Of a stretch of 64,000 bases of DNA, positions 9,530-18,515 are shown in pieces. Both the position numbers and the translations under genes were made by a program. The stretch's first letter is position 1. Every line of letters starts with the position of its first letter. The notes under the pieces are model-generated. The model was not told where the DNA came from and made no database searches. It saw nothing but the letters and a program-made list of their open reading frames with translations. Source of the stretch: Clostridium sp. OS1-26 (GTDB taxonomy: Bacteria > Bacillota > Clostridia > Clostridiales > Clostridiaceae); contig NZ_CP133264.1 of NCBI RefSeq assembly GCF_030915445.1, positions 4,559,208 to 4,623,207 of the forward strand. The letters run 5' to 3'.

Positions 9530-10249
9530 CTACTGTTTAGTAGATTTTGTATTTCCAAAGTCTTTGTACAAGTCTATATATAAACTATTACTTTTATCGA
9601 TAGCAGCCATAAACACATCTTCAACATCATTTATTCCTTTTTTTCTTAACTCATCTGTTAACCATTCCTTATCTTTATTTATAACTTTTAGATTCTTTGG
9701 TATAATAGTTCCATCATATATAAGTGTTATTGTTAATCCTCCAGGCCCTGTATAAAGATTCATATCCTTTGGAGTAACAGGGATATATTCAGGTTTCTTT
9801 AGTACAGAAAGCTGCCCATCTTTTTCTAAAACTGCAAATTGTACCTCTTTTAAATCAAATACATCTTTTCCCCTAAGTTGTTCTAATAAATCAGATAAAC
9901 GAAATCTCATTTTTTTCATTGCATCTTCCATTATTTTTCCATTCATTACTACAATAGTAGGTTCTCCATCAATATAGCTTGAAACAGTTTTAGACTTTAA
10001 TGTAGCCAGCTGCATTGTAAAGCAAATCACCGCCCAAGTTAAAAGACCTACCCAGTGTGCCCAAGCACTACTGGTTAAATCAGTGGTTAAAGTGGATGCT
10101 GTAGATCCGATCGTGATTCCTAGTACATAATCAAAGAAAGTAAGCTGACTAATCTGCTGCTTTCCAAGTATTCTGGCAAAAATTAATAAAGTGAAAAATC
10201 CAATTATTCCTCTTACTAAAACTATTAACGCTTCACTCAAATTAATCAC
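9530..10249 (-). CDS. DUF421 (YetF/YdfS-type) membrane protein
   Basis: A 239-residue protein with three N-terminal membrane helices (within residues 5-85) and the cytosolic DUF421 domain containing RFRLSDLLEQLRGKDVF and VQFAVLEKDGQLSVL. YetF-type proteins are found with SpoVA proteins in the heat-resistance-associated spoVA-2mob operon of Bacillus, where they influence spore wet-heat resistance and germination. Here it forms a two-gene unit with DUF4363 and follows a terminator at 10315-10347, so it may be transcribed apart from spoVAC-AD. A second DUF421 copy at 12091-12951 is longer and carries a DUF1657 tail. This copy lacks that tail. Confidence 0.85.
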   Translation of the reverse strand: MINLSEALIVLVRGIIGFFTLLIFARILGKQQISQLTFFDYVLGITIGSTASTLTTDLTSSAWAHWVGLLTWAVICFTMQLATLKSKTVSSYIDGEPTIVVMNGKIMEDAMKKMRFRLSDLLEQLRGKDVFDLKEVQFAVLEKDGQLSVLKKPEYIPVTPKDMNLYTGPGGLTITLIYDGTIIPKNLKVINKDKEWLTDELRKKGINDVEDVFMAAIDKSNSLYIDLYKDFGNTKSTKQ

Positions 10250-10314
10250 CTCAATATTCTATTAAAACTATTATTTATTATATAAGAACAATATAAGTTC
10301 TAGTTATATATGTT

Positions 10315-10347
10315 ATAAAAAGCTGAAAGAATTATACTTCCAGCTTC
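10315..10347 (-). terminator. intrinsic terminator after spoVAD-DUF1657
   Basis: On the minus strand an AAGCTGgAAG / CTTtCAGCTT stem is followed by TTTTATAA. It lies between the DUF1657 gene at 10372 and the DUF421 gene at 10249 and would separate the spoVA unit from the DUF421-DUF4363 pair. Confidence 0.65.
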
Positions 10348-10371
10348 TCATGTAAAATTGTCATTTTTATT

Positions 10372-10593
10372 TTATTGTTTATATGTTGGCTCTTGCTCTT
10401 CAATATATTGCTGCCTACCTTGTAAAGTTTGAAGTGCATCATCTAAATTTTTTGCTATATTTTGAAAATCTGTTTTTGCTTGTTGGTCTTCAGTTTCTAG
10501 TGCAAATGTTTTCATTGTAGCTGCTGCACTTTGAATACCTGCTATTGCTTGTTGCATTTGAGTTCCTACTGTCATATTATCACCTCCCTTCAA
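10372..10593 (-). CDS. DUF1657 small protein
   Basis: A 73-residue all-helical protein starting MKGGDNMTVGTQMQQAIA; the internal ATG at residue 7 (MTVGTQMQQ) has the GGGAGGTGAT ribosome site and is the likelier start, giving 67 residues. It contains the DUF1657 features: a TQMQQAIAGIQSAAATMKTF helix, then QAKTDFQNIAKNLDDALQTL and the C-terminal EEQEPTYKQ. DUF1657 proteins are encoded with SpoVA and YetF proteins in Bacillus spoVA-2mob operons. This copy follows spoVAD by 5 bases. It sits where spoVAE would be expected in Bacillus. The molecular role is unknown. Confidence 0.85.
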   Translation of the reverse strand: MKGGDNMTVGTQMQQAIAGIQSAAATMKTFALETEDQQAKTDFQNIAKNLDDALQTLQGRQQYIEEQEPTYKQ

Positions 10594-10598
10594 AGGTT

Positions 10599-11600
10599 TT
10601 ATATTTCTATAGATACTGCATGAGCAACACCTGGAATACTTTCCTTTTGCTGGAATGTCATTGGCGACATTAACGCACCCGTTGCTACAATTAAAATTTT
10701 TTTAAGTTCACCTTTTCTCATTCGATTTAAAAGATGACCATAAGTTACTGTGGAGGAACAACCACATCCACTTCCACCTGATAACACTGGTTGATCCTGC
10801 TTATAAATTAAAAGCCCACAATCTGTAAGTATCTCTGGAGGAATATTCATTCCATGTTTATTTAAAAGTTCTCCTGCAATTCGATGACCAAGAGCGCCTA
10901 AATCGCCAGTAGCTATCATATCGTAATAAGAGGGGCTTATGCTTAAATCCCTAAAATGGGCTTCAATCGTATCTACTGCAGCTGGTGCCATTGCTTCCCC
11001 CATATTAAAAGGGTCAGAAATCCCCATATCTATAACACGACCTATAGTAGCAGAAGTAACTTTAGGTCCTTCTCCTTTGCTTGCTATTATTGCTGCTCCA
11101 GAGCCTGTTACAGTCCATTGGGCTGTAGGTGGTTTTTGCCCACCGTATTCCGTTGGATATCTATATTGCTTTTCTGATGCTGCATTATGACTGGTTGCTG
11201 CAGCTAATACGTAATCCGCTGCCTTGCTGCTTATCAATAAAGAAGCTAATGCTAATCCTTCCATAGAGCTAGAACAAGCGCCGTAAATTCCTAAATAGGG
11301 AATGGAAAGAGTACGTGCTGCAAAACTGCTGGTTACAATCTGGTTTAATAAATCTCCACTGAGAAAAAAATCAATATCTTCTTTTTTTACTTTTGCTTTT
11401 TCAATGGCTATTTCACATGCCTGCTCTAATAGTTTTTTCTCTGCTTTTTCAAAGCTATCCTGTCCTAACCAAATATCTTCATGTAGAATATCAAAGTCTT
11501 CTGCTATAGCACCTTTTGCTTCAAAAGGCCCTCCGACGGCAGCAGAAGCTATAATAACTGGTTTAGATTCAAAAATCCAAGATTGATGCCCTTTTCTCAT
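10599..11600 (-). CDS. spoVAD: stage V sporulation protein AD (SpoVAD)
   Basis: A 333-residue thiolase-fold protein. SpoVAD binds dipicolinic acid (Ca-DPA) and is part of the SpoVA channel that loads DPA into the forespore and releases it during germination. The thiolase-like landmark IYGACSSSMEG is present with Cys109, as are the SGGSGCGCSS and GHRIAGELLNKHG segments typical of SpoVAD. Length is normal. The gene starts directly after the spoVAC stop codon, with the two codons abutting, so they are translationally coupled. It is followed by DUF1657. SpoVAD here is part of a set that lacks spoVAE. Identification is firm. Confidence 0.95.
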   Translation of the reverse strand: MRKGHQSWIFESKPVIIASAAVGGPFEAKGAIAEDFDILHEDIWLGQDSFEKAEKKLLEQACEIAIEKAKVKKEDIDFFLSGDLLNQIVTSSFAARTLSIPYLGIYGACSSSMEGLALASLLISSKAADYVLAAATSHNAASEKQYRYPTEYGGQKPPTAQWTVTGSGAAIIASKGEGPKVTSATIGRVIDMGISDPFNMGEAMAPAAVDTIEAHFRDLSISPSYYDMIATGDLGALGHRIAGELLNKHGMNIPPEILTDCGLLIYKQDQPVLSGGSGCGCSSTVTYGHLLNRMRKGELKKILIVATGALMSPMTFQQKESIPGVAHAVSIEI

Positions 11601-12078
11601 TTACATCGCTCCTAACCACTGAAGTGTAATTTTTATAATTGCAACTACAAAAGCAGAAAAAACACCATATACAATTACTGAGCCAGCTATTTTAAACATA
11701 TTACCTCCTACGCCAAGGACATATCCTTCAGTTCTATGTTCAATGGCAGCAGAAGCCATTGAGTTGGCAAATCCAGTAACGGGTATGGCAGTACCTGCCC
11801 CTGCCCATTGCCCAATGTGGTCGTATACACCTAGACCAGTGAGTACTACTGAAATAATAATTAATGTTGCTGAAGTCGGGTCGCCTGCTGTCTTTTCCGT
11901 AAACCCCAAGTATGTAATAAATAACCATTGCAGTAACTGTCCAAAGGTGCATATAAGTCCTCCTACAAAAAAGCTTTGGCGCAATTTTTAAATACTGGAC
12001 GCTTTGGCTCCATTACTTTAGCAAACTCTTGATATTCTTGCTGCATTGGAGTTAATTTCTTCTTTTTTTATTGGACAT
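11601..12078 (-). pseudogene. spoVAC: stage V sporulation protein AC (SpoVAC), two frameshifts
   Basis: SpoVAC is a membrane protein that forms a mechanosensitive DPA channel in the inner spore membrane. The coding signal begins at an ATG at 12078 (AAGGTG ribosome site) and reads MSNKK, then hits a stop; adding one base to the 7-base T-run at 12063-12069 restores LTPMQQEYQEF...PKRPVFKNC. A second missing base in the A-run at 11967-11972 restores AKAFFVGGLICTFGQ. With both repaired the protein is 159 residues, the usual SpoVAC length, with the family block HIGQWAGAGTAIPVTGF and IEHRTEGYVLG and about four membrane helices. The unrepaired sequence gives only a 127-residue C-terminal frame. Two independent homopolymer losses in one essential-looking gene argue for sequencing error, although true decay cannot be excluded. 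Confidence 0.85.
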
Positions 12079-12090
12079 ATTTATCACCTT

Positions 12091-12951
12091 CTAACGTAAT
12101 AAAAAAGATTCTAATTTTTTCATCACAGCTTTTAATTTCTCTGCATCCTGCTGGTACATCTGTTTAGCTGCTTGATCTTGTGTCTCAAGTGCAAAAGACA
12201 TTAAATCTGCCTGACATTTCTCTATATTAGCATAAAGAAGCTCTTTTACTTGAGATTGTGGCAGTTGCAGTGCGTCATCAAAGAGATCCAAGTACAAATC
12301 TCCTGATGCATCTACCTGACCAATAAAAACATTATCTAAAGATACTCCCGCATTTTGTAGTTGACTTTCAAGCCATCTATGATTTAATCCCATATTGCTT
12401 AAAGGTTCATTGAGAATGTTACCATCTAAAATTACTGTTTGTGGGGCTACTTGTGGGGCTACTTTTTTTCCCATATCATGTGGAGTAATTGGTTTTTTAT
12501 CTGGTTTTAAAATAACATTAATATCTCCAGTAGACTCCATAATTGCAAACTCTACATCTGCTAGATTAAATACGTTTCTAGAACGTAATTTTCTTAAGAG
12601 CTCTTCCCCTGTCATTCTTTCTTTTCCTAAGTTTTCTTCCATTACTTTCCCATCTTTTATTAGCAGAGTTTCTACACCATAAATTAAGTTATGCAGCTGC
12701 CTGCTTTTCATTGATGCAAAATCTAAAACTATAGTTAATAATGCCCATACTAACATAGCAATAATACCGAAAATAAAATTTTTAATAATGTTTACTGAAA
12801 GCAATGCTGCTAAAATTGAAACCACTGTATAGTTAACAAATTGAAAAGCTGTTATATTGGACAGATTTTTTTTACCTATCAATCTCACTAAAATTAAAGT
12901 AAGAAAAAATAAAACCACAGATCTTATTAAAATTACTAGCCATTCTACCAT
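12091..12951 (-). CDS. DUF421-DUF1657 fusion membrane protein (YetF-like)
   Basis: The ATG at 12951 (MVEWLVILIR) has an AAGGGG ribosome site and gives 286 residues; an upstream in-frame start lies inside the previous gene. Domains in order: three membrane helices within residues 1-80, the DUF421 cytosolic domain (GEELLRKLRSRNVF, VEFAIMESTGDINVIL), and from about residue 230 a DUF1657-like helical tail (CQADLMSFALETQDQAAKQMY). This fusion is diagnostic of the second gene of the Bacillus spoVA-2mob operon, which raises spore heat resistance. Here it sits between a DUF1657 gene and spoVAC, the same order. Function in clostridia is inferred. Confidence 0.85.
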   Translation of the reverse strand: MVEWLVILIRSVVLFFLTLILVRLIGKKNLSNITAFQFVNYTVVSILAALLSVNIIKNFIFGIIAMLVWALLTIVLDFASMKSRQLHNLIYGVETLLIKDGKVMEENLGKERMTGEELLRKLRSRNVFNLADVEFAIMESTGDINVILKPDKKPITPHDMGKKVAPQVAPQTVILDGNILNEPLSNMGLNHRWLESQLQNAGVSLDNVFIGQVDASGDLYLDLFDDALQLPQSQVKELLYANIEKCQADLMSFALETQDQAAKQMYQQDAEKLKAVMKKLESFLLR

Positions 12952-12964
12952 GTCATATCGCCCC

Positions 12965-13171
12965 TTACTTGCCTTTATATTGAGGTTCTTCAAATTCTAA
13001 AGTTTTTAACCTATTTTCTAAATCTTGAATAACTGATCCTGTTGTTGTAAGAGCCTCTTTATATGCAGCTTTAGCTTCTTCTTTTTGAGATTGAACAGAG
13101 TAAATTCTTAGCGTTCCCTGTATCCCTTTTAAATTAGCTAAAGTTTGTTTTACCTTAGAGCCAATGGTCAT
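12965..13171 (-). CDS. DUF1657 small protein, first gene of spoVA cluster
   Basis: A 68-residue helical protein (MTIGSKVKQTLANLKGIQG...TLEFEEPQYKGK) with DUF1657 hallmarks: MTxGxKxxQT at the start, a Leu-rich helix and the EEPQYK end. A GAGGAGG ribosome site precedes the ATG. It is followed after 13 bases by the DUF421-DUF1657 gene, whose ribosome site overlaps its stop, so it opens the cluster. The 245-base gap upstream separates it from a divergent fourth DUF1657 gene; sporulation-type (sigma-G) promoters are expected there but I could not place one convincingly. Confidence 0.8.
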   Translation of the reverse strand: MTIGSKVKQTLANLKGIQGTLRIYSVQSQKEEAKAAYKEALTTTGSVIQDLENRLKTLEFEEPQYKGK

Positions 13172-13415
13172 TACTGTGAACCTCCTCTTTAAATAATTAT
13201 TTAATTTTTACTTTTTTTCTTCACAATCTTTATTGTTTCAATTATTTTTTATTTCATTCATTATAATAACTTATATTTTTTATTTTAAAGTAAACTTAGT
13301 TATGCAAAAGACTTGAATATCTTTCCTGCTAGTTTCTGTATACATTTCAAATAGAATACTAATAATATTAAATGTTAGTTTAATATTAGCTATACTATGG
13401 TAGGAGGTATAATAA

Positions 13416-13691
13416 ATGACAGTAGTAAATAAATTAAATCAAACTCTAGAAATGTTAAAATCCTGCGAATCAAATTGTAATACTTTTTCAATGGATACAG
13501 ATGATTTAAATGCAAAACAACTTTATACAAAACTAGGAGAGCAGCTTAAACAGTGTACAGATATGCTGCAAAGCAGAATAAGCTATGTAATGGATCAAGA
13601 GCCACAATATCAGACTCAAAATCAACAGAACCAAGTGAATCAGCAAGCTAGTGCTATGGAAAACATGGAAAAACAACCACCAGAGTTATAG
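13416..13691 (+). CDS. DUF1657 protein with Gln/Asn-rich tail
   Basis: A 91-residue protein starting at ATG 13416 behind a perfect AGGAGG. Residues 1-65 are a DUF1657 domain (MTVVNKLNQTLEMLKSC, DADD-like segment, VMDQEPQYQ). The last 25 residues are an uncharged Q/N-rich tail (QTQNQQNQVNQQASAMENM). It is divergent from the other three DUF1657 domains of the cluster but adjacent, so it probably belongs to the same spore programme. It ends before a bidirectional terminator. The tail suggests a surface or aggregation-prone segment; that is inference. Confidence 0.75.
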   Translation: MTVVNKLNQTLEMLKSCESNCNTFSMDTDDLNAKQLYTKLGEQLKQCTDMLQSRISYVMDQEPQYQTQNQQNQVNQQASAMENMEKQPPEL

Positions 13692-13750
13692 TAAAAGTGT
13701 AAGCTGTGTTTTTTTACACTGATAGCTAAAATCTTAAAAAAGTAAAAATA

Positions 13751-13777
13751 AAAAACCCCATTAATACTGGGGTTTTT
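13751..13777. terminator. bidirectional intrinsic terminator
   Basis: A perfect AAAAACCCC / GGGGTTTTT inverted repeat with a 9-base loop lies between convergent genes (DUF1657 on the plus strand and DUF166 on the minus strand). T-runs on both strands allow termination in both directions. Confidence 0.9.
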
Positions 13778-13783
13778 AGTCTG

Positions 13784-14593
13784 CTATTCAACTCTAATTA
13801 TTTCTGCATTTTCTAGGGCGCTATAGTGAGTATAACCCCCAATATGAAGTATTGTATCACCTAATTCAGGGTCTATATGCATTCCCCCTAAGCAAGGATA
13901 GCTATGCCAATATTTTGCTACTGACTTCTTAGCTTCTTCGCCTAACTTTGTACCTACAAGATGTTTTGCTATATTATATCCATTGCCACAGGGTGCCGAA
14001 ATTACTACATCCGCCCTAACTATTATGTCATCATTATTTACAAAGAGTTTAAATTTAGGTTTTCCAATTTTAAACTCATCAATAAAATCGTTAACTAATT
14101 GGAATTTACCGTAAGTTAAAGTGCAGAATGGTTTAGGAAAGGCATATTCAAGCCCATACTTTTTACACTCATCTATTACTAGTTCCCTTGTCCACTTTGA
14201 TACCCAATCCTTATCTTCACAAGGCACAATTATAGCTTTCCCTCCACTTTCCTTTATAATTTTAGGAAGTTCCGTTAGTATATCTTGATGAACTCCAATA
14301 ATTATAGCTATGTCATGTTCTTCAAATTTATTTGGAAGATATTTTAGTGGTTCATCTTCAAATAACTTATAAAAATCGGGTACCTTAACTATTTGTGAAA
14401 TAATATCTTGAAAATTTAAATTGTACTTAGCTCTACACCAAACGCAAGACTTTCCACATACAGTACATACATCCCTTTCATCTCTTAAGTGAGGTATAAA
14501 TTTTGCATTAGCAAATCTTGTGTCAATCTTAACATAAAAATCATTTTCAACCTTTTTATCACTCTTCTCCGAGCAAATCACTAATAATTTCAT
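13784..14593 (-). CDS. DUF166 family protein
   Basis: The ATG at 14593 is preceded by GAGGAGG at good spacing and gives a 269-residue protein beginning MKLLVICSEKS. Features are the Cys motif CTVCGKSCVWCR near residues 42-53 (possible metal or Fe-S site), a Rossmann-like alternation, and the C-terminal block SAPCGNGYNIAKHLVG and HSYPCLGGMHIDPELGDT. This matches DUF166, a family shared by methanogens and clostridia and sometimes labelled thymidylate-synthase-like without biochemical support. It is monocistronic, with no informative neighbours. Function unknown. Confidence 0.75.
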   Translation of the reverse strand: MKLLVICSEKSDKKVENDFYVKIDTRFANAKFIPHLRDERDVCTVCGKSCVWCRAKYNLNFQDIISQIVKVPDFYKLFEDEPLKYLPNKFEEHDIAIIIGVHQDILTELPKIIKESGGKAIIVPCEDKDWVSKWTRELVIDECKKYGLEYAFPKPFCTLTYGKFQLVNDFIDEFKIGKPKFKLFVNNDDIIVRADVVISAPCGNGYNIAKHLVGTKLGEEAKKSVAKYWHSYPCLGGMHIDPELGDTILHIGGYTHYSALENAEIIRVE

Positions 14594-14683
14594 GTTCCCC
14601 CTCCTCAATTAACCTTTAACTAATTATAGTAAAAGTTAACCAAAAAGTCAGTAACACAGGTTACTGCATTGTTAAATATTTAT

Positions 14684-16021
14684 CTAGTTCAACCTATTTA
14701 ACTTTTTTTCAAAGTATATGAACATTAATATTGCATCTACTGTCCACTGGATAACCGTAATCCACCAAACATAAATAATGGATAATTTTAATATTCGTAT
14801 AAAGTAGAAGATTAGTGGTACTCTTATTAACCAACTTGTGAGAAGAGACACAATAAAAGGACTTTTAGCATCGCCAGCACCTTTTAACGCTCCAGCAAAT
14901 ACTAATGATAAAGCTATTGATGGCTGTTCAAAAGCACCTATAAATAAGCACAATGATGCTAAATATACAACTTTCCGCTCATCTTCATTTACAAATAAAT
15001 CCACTAAAAAACCAGGCATTAATAGAAAAACTATTCCAAATACACCCATCATAATCACAGCACCAAATGCACAGGCATAGCCGTATTCCTTTGCTTTTTT
15101 GTAATTTCTTTCTCCAATTTTCATCCCTACTAAAGTTGTTGCAGCGGTGCCAAACCCCATGCCTGGCATAAAAGACATAGATTCAACTATATTTGCTATT
15201 TGATTTGCAGCAAAAGGAATAGTGCCAGCACGCATTATAATAAAGGTACCTAACAACCTGCTTGTACTAAATGCTGCTTCTTCCATAGAGGAAGGTATAG
15301 CTAAAAATAGCAAGTTCTTAACTTTACCTGTATGTAGTTTTATCATATATCTTAGTCTTATTTTAACTTCAGATTTAATAAGTAAATATAATAGTAAAAA
15401 TATAAAACCAAAAAATTGAGAAATAACCGAAGCAACTGCAGCTCCTATCACTCCCATTTTAGGAGCTGCAATTCCAAATATTAATACCAAATCAAAGACA
15501 ACCTTTAAAGAAGCAACGATAAGGGAGGCTACAAATGGCGTATATGTATTACCATATCCTCTTAATATTGAACTTATAATATTCATCAACATATTGAAAA
15601 ATATTGCAACTATAGTGATCTTAGTATAAGTATTGCTTAAAGCTAATACTCCTCCTCTTGCTCCAGCTATTTGCAATATTTCTTTGCTGAAGATAAATAG
15701 TCCATAACATAGTATAAAGGAAAGAAAAATTCCTATTATAAATCCTATAGATGCATATTCTTCTGCTTCTTTTTTATCTCGCGCCCCCATGCTTCTAGAA
15801 ACGAATGAAGTTATTCCAATGGAAAGGCCTATAGTAATAAATATTACAACACAGGTATTTAGAATCTCATTACTTATTCCAACGGCACTTACTGCCTTGT
15901 TTCCACCATAATTGCCGATAATCATCGTATCAAACATGGACATTAATGTGTAAACTGCCGCTTCAGCAATAGCTGGGATTGATATATTTAATACCTCTTT
16001 TACAACATTTTTACTTAACAT
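14684..16021 (-). CDS. MATE family efflux transporter
   Basis: A 445-residue membrane protein with 12 predicted helices in two six-helix halves, the MATE (MatE, NorM/DinF-like) layout. The N-terminal half carries MFDTMIIGNYGG and SVGISNEIL, and the second half PSSMEEAAFSTSRLLG, which are characteristic positions of MATE pumps. Members export cationic drugs or metabolites using Na+ or H+ gradients. It is in the cytoplasmic membrane and transcribed alone. A foldback element lies upstream. Substrate cannot be read from sequence. Confidence 0.92.
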   Translation of the reverse strand: MLSKNVVKEVLNISIPAIAEAAVYTLMSMFDTMIIGNYGGNKAVSAVGISNEILNTCVVIFITIGLSIGITSFVSRSMGARDKKEAEEYASIGFIIGIFLSFILCYGLFIFSKEILQIAGARGGVLALSNTYTKITIVAIFFNMLMNIISSILRGYGNTYTPFVASLIVASLKVVFDLVLIFGIAAPKMGVIGAAVASVISQFFGFIFLLLYLLIKSEVKIRLRYMIKLHTGKVKNLLFLAIPSSMEEAAFSTSRLLGTFIIMRAGTIPFAANQIANIVESMSFMPGMGFGTAATTLVGMKIGERNYKKAKEYGYACAFGAVIMMGVFGIVFLLMPGFLVDLFVNEDERKVVYLASLCLFIGAFEQPSIALSLVFAGALKGAGDAKSPFIVSLLTSWLIRVPLIFYFIRILKLSIIYVWWITVIQWTVDAILMFIYFEKKLNRLN

Positions 16022-16143
16022 ATTATTTCCGCCTTTTAATGCATTTAAGATTTTGAATCTTATATCCTTAAATATATTAATTTAATGGCGGTTTTAATAT
16101 AGAAATTTTTTAACAGAGGACTTTTTGCCAATCTTTTTTTACT

Positions 16144-16411
16144 TTATAGGGAAACAAACTAGAAAATTGACTTACACAAAGGGATATGTTTCCAAAGCTG
16201 AAGGTAGATTTAAAAACTTTTATATGAAACTCCTCCTCCTTACGTCAGAGGAGTACTCACTGAGTAAGCGACCATATCAAAATCGAAGATTTTGTATGTC
16301 TGCTTAACCGATTCGCACAAAACCTACGATTTTGGCTCTCTGCTTAACGGACTGAAACTTGGAAACATAGCCCGGAGTGTAAGTCAATTTTTGGCCTTGT
16401 AACCCTATATA
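16144..16411. mobile_element. foldback repeat element, family C copy 1 (MITE-like)
   Basis: The stretch starts near TATAGGGAAACAA and ends near its reverse complement TTGTAACCCTATA. Inside each end is AAAATTGACTTACAC followed by a GGG-TATGTTTCCAA block, inverted at the other end (TTGGAAACATAGCCCGG, GTGTAAGTCAATTTT). The imperfect terminal inverted repeats are about 60 bases, and the centre holds family A repeat units. A related element is at 62887-63237. There is no transposase. An apparent 60-codon frame inside it is only a by-product of the repeat. It occupies most of the gap between the MATE gene and the recQ 3' end. Confidence 0.7.
16225..16353 (+). repeat. family A palindromic repeat, copy 1 (double unit)
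   Basis: The unit begins TGAAACTCCTCCTCC, passes GAGTAAGCGA and reaches a palindrome around AAAATCGAAGATTTTG, then CTGCTTAAC. A second half-unit (CGATTCGCAC..GATTTTGGCTCTCTGCTTAAC) follows. It is in the centre of the family C element. Other copies are at 18359, 29305, 30072, 35026, 36150, 38795, 45056 and 63067. Confidence 0.7.
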
Positions 16412-16432
16412 GATATCCACAAAACGTTATTA

Positions 16433-18209
16433 CTATTTATTGTCTACATAACTTTTAATTGACTGTAAAAATTCCTCTCCATATTTTTTGAGTTTAGTTT
16501 CACCTACTCCTTTTATGTTAAGCATAGCTTCTTCATCTAGGGGACAATATTCACTCATCTCTCGTAAAGTACTATCTGAAAATACAATATAAGGTGGAAC
16601 ATTCTCTCTCTCAGGAAATACTTTTTCTTAATGATTTTAGCACTACAAATAATGAGTTATCTTCTACTGCTATTTTCTTTCGTTTTTGTGTCTTATGATA
16701 TACCTTTTGTTCACCCTTAAGCACACCTACAGCTTTTTCTTTTAATCTAACTACAGGGAACTGACTTTCTGTAAGACCTAAGTAGTCATCCGCAATTAGT
16801 ACATTTATTAGGTCCTTTATTTCCTTTAAAGTGTATCCTTTCATTATTCCAAAAGTAGATAGCTTGTTAAATCCAAATTCAGAAACTTTCTGATCTTTTG
16901 AACCTTTAAGCACTTGAGATACAAGTACAGTTCCAAACCTCTGCTTCATTCTAGCTACACAGGAAAAGATCTTTTGAGCATCAATAGTTATATCTGAAAG
17001 TTCCGTTTCATCTTTACAGTTGCAGCAGTTATCGCAGCAATCTTGAACATTTTCTTCTTCAAAATATTCAAGAATATATTTTCTTAAACATTTTGTAGTA
17101 TGGCAATAATCAACCATATGCTGAAGTCTTCTGTATTCCATTAATCTTCTTTCTTCTAAAGAGGTGCTTTGTTCGATTAAAAATTTCTGTAGCATTATAT
17201 CTTGAGCTCCAAATAATAAAATACATTGACTTGCTTCGCCATCTCTTCCAGCACGTCCTGCCTCTTGATAATATGCCTCCATATTTTTAGGTATGCTATA
17301 GTGTATTACATATCTAACATTTGATTTATCAATACCCATACCAAAAGCATTAGTTGCAACTATAATATTTACGTTATCATATATAAAGTCTTCTTGAGCC
17401 TTGCTCCTTTCAGAGTCATTTAATCCTGCATGATATTTGCTTACTGCATAGCCTTTACCTTTTAGTAACTCATATATGCTGTCAACTTCCTTTCTTGTTG
17501 CTGCATATATTATACCTACTTGATCTTTATTATCTTCTATATATTTTATCAAATAATCTTTTTTATTTTCTCCTCTAACTACAGAAAAGAATAGGTTTTT
17601 ACGGTCAAAGCCTGTAGTATAAACCTTTGAATTTTTAAGCCCTAGAAGTTTTACAACATCATCTTTTACCTCTTTAGTTGCTGTAGCTGTAAAAGCTGAA
17701 ATAACAGGCCTGTCTGTTAAGCTCTTAATTAGAGGTTGTATAGTTCTATAACTTGGTCTAAAATCATGCCCCCACTGTGATACACAGTGAGACTCATCTA
17801 TTGCTATCATTGATATATTTATTGTTCTAAGCAGCTGACAAAAGTTCTCTGATTCCAACCTTTCCGGCGATATATATAATAACTTTGCATAGCCACTTAG
17901 AGCCAGCAAAATTCTCTGCTCCATCTCGTTATTATCTAATGTACTATTTATGTAAGTTGCCTTAACACCAGCACTATTTAAAGAATCTACCTGATCCTTC
18001 ATAAGGGATATTAAAGGTGATATTACAATAGTAATACCTGGGAGAAGAAGTGCAGGTATTTGATAGCATATGGATTTGCCTGCTCCTGTAGGCATTATGG
18101 CAAAAGTATCTTCACCCTTTAATATACTTTCTATAACCTTTTCCTGACCTTTCCTAAAACTACTATATCCGTAATATTTCTTAAGTAATTTTCTAGCTTC
18201 ATCTAGCAT
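16433..18209 (-). CDS. recQ: ATP-dependent DNA helicase RecQ (frameshift before HRDC domain)
   Basis: RecQ is a 3'-5' helicase in recombination and repair. Seen in order: Walker A MPTGAGKSICYQ (about residue 40), the DESH box, FTATAT, the helicase C motif QEAGRAGRDG, the RecQ zinc site (CLRKYILEYF..CCDNCC near 370-395) and the winged-helix RQC domain. The unbroken frame stops at 16611 after 532 residues. The sequence beyond it, 16433-16610, encodes a good HRDC domain (ENVPPYIVFSDSTLREMSE, LNIKGVGETKLKKYGE) in another frame. Removing one C of the doublet at 16614-16615 joins them. Either the assembly has an extra base or the HRDC domain is lost. Confidence 0.93.
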
Positions 18210-18358
18210 TAAGTTAAGACCTCCTGAATTTACTCAACCTATATTATAACATTTAAATGATATCATAAATAAACAATAAATTTTAATTTTAATTTAATAT
18301 ATATTTCATTTTTATACTTCATAATTTATGTTAGAATATATTAATAATAATTATACTC

Positions 18359-18441
18359 ATAAGCAGGCACCCAAAATCTGTGATTTTGAGATGATCGCTT
18401 ACTCAGCGAGTACTCATTCGACGATAGGAGAAGGAGTTTCA
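18359..18441 (-). repeat. family A palindromic repeat, copy 2 (inverted orientation)
   Basis: This copy reads in the opposite orientation to the others: AAGCAGGCACCCAAAATC, palindrome AAAATCTGTGATTTT, CGCTTACTCAGCGAGTACTCATTCGAC and GGAGAAGGAGTTTCAT. It lies in the 307-base gap between the divergent recQ and the secreted-protein gene and leaves that gap with no room for another gene. Confidence 0.7.
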
Positions 18442-18515
18442 TATTTAAAGCAACATATTTTTTTAATTAAAACATATGATTTATATTAAATACTGCAATA
18501 AAGGAGATACTCAAC

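Noticed and set aside
13172-13415. Sigma-G promoters for the spoVA cluster
   Set aside because: Partial -35-like boxes such as TGCATAA exist, but none has a matching -10 at 17-18 bases that I could defend.
16125-16307. A 60-codon frame on the plus strand
   Set aside because: It lies wholly within the foldback element, has no ribosome site, and codes for repeat sequence only.
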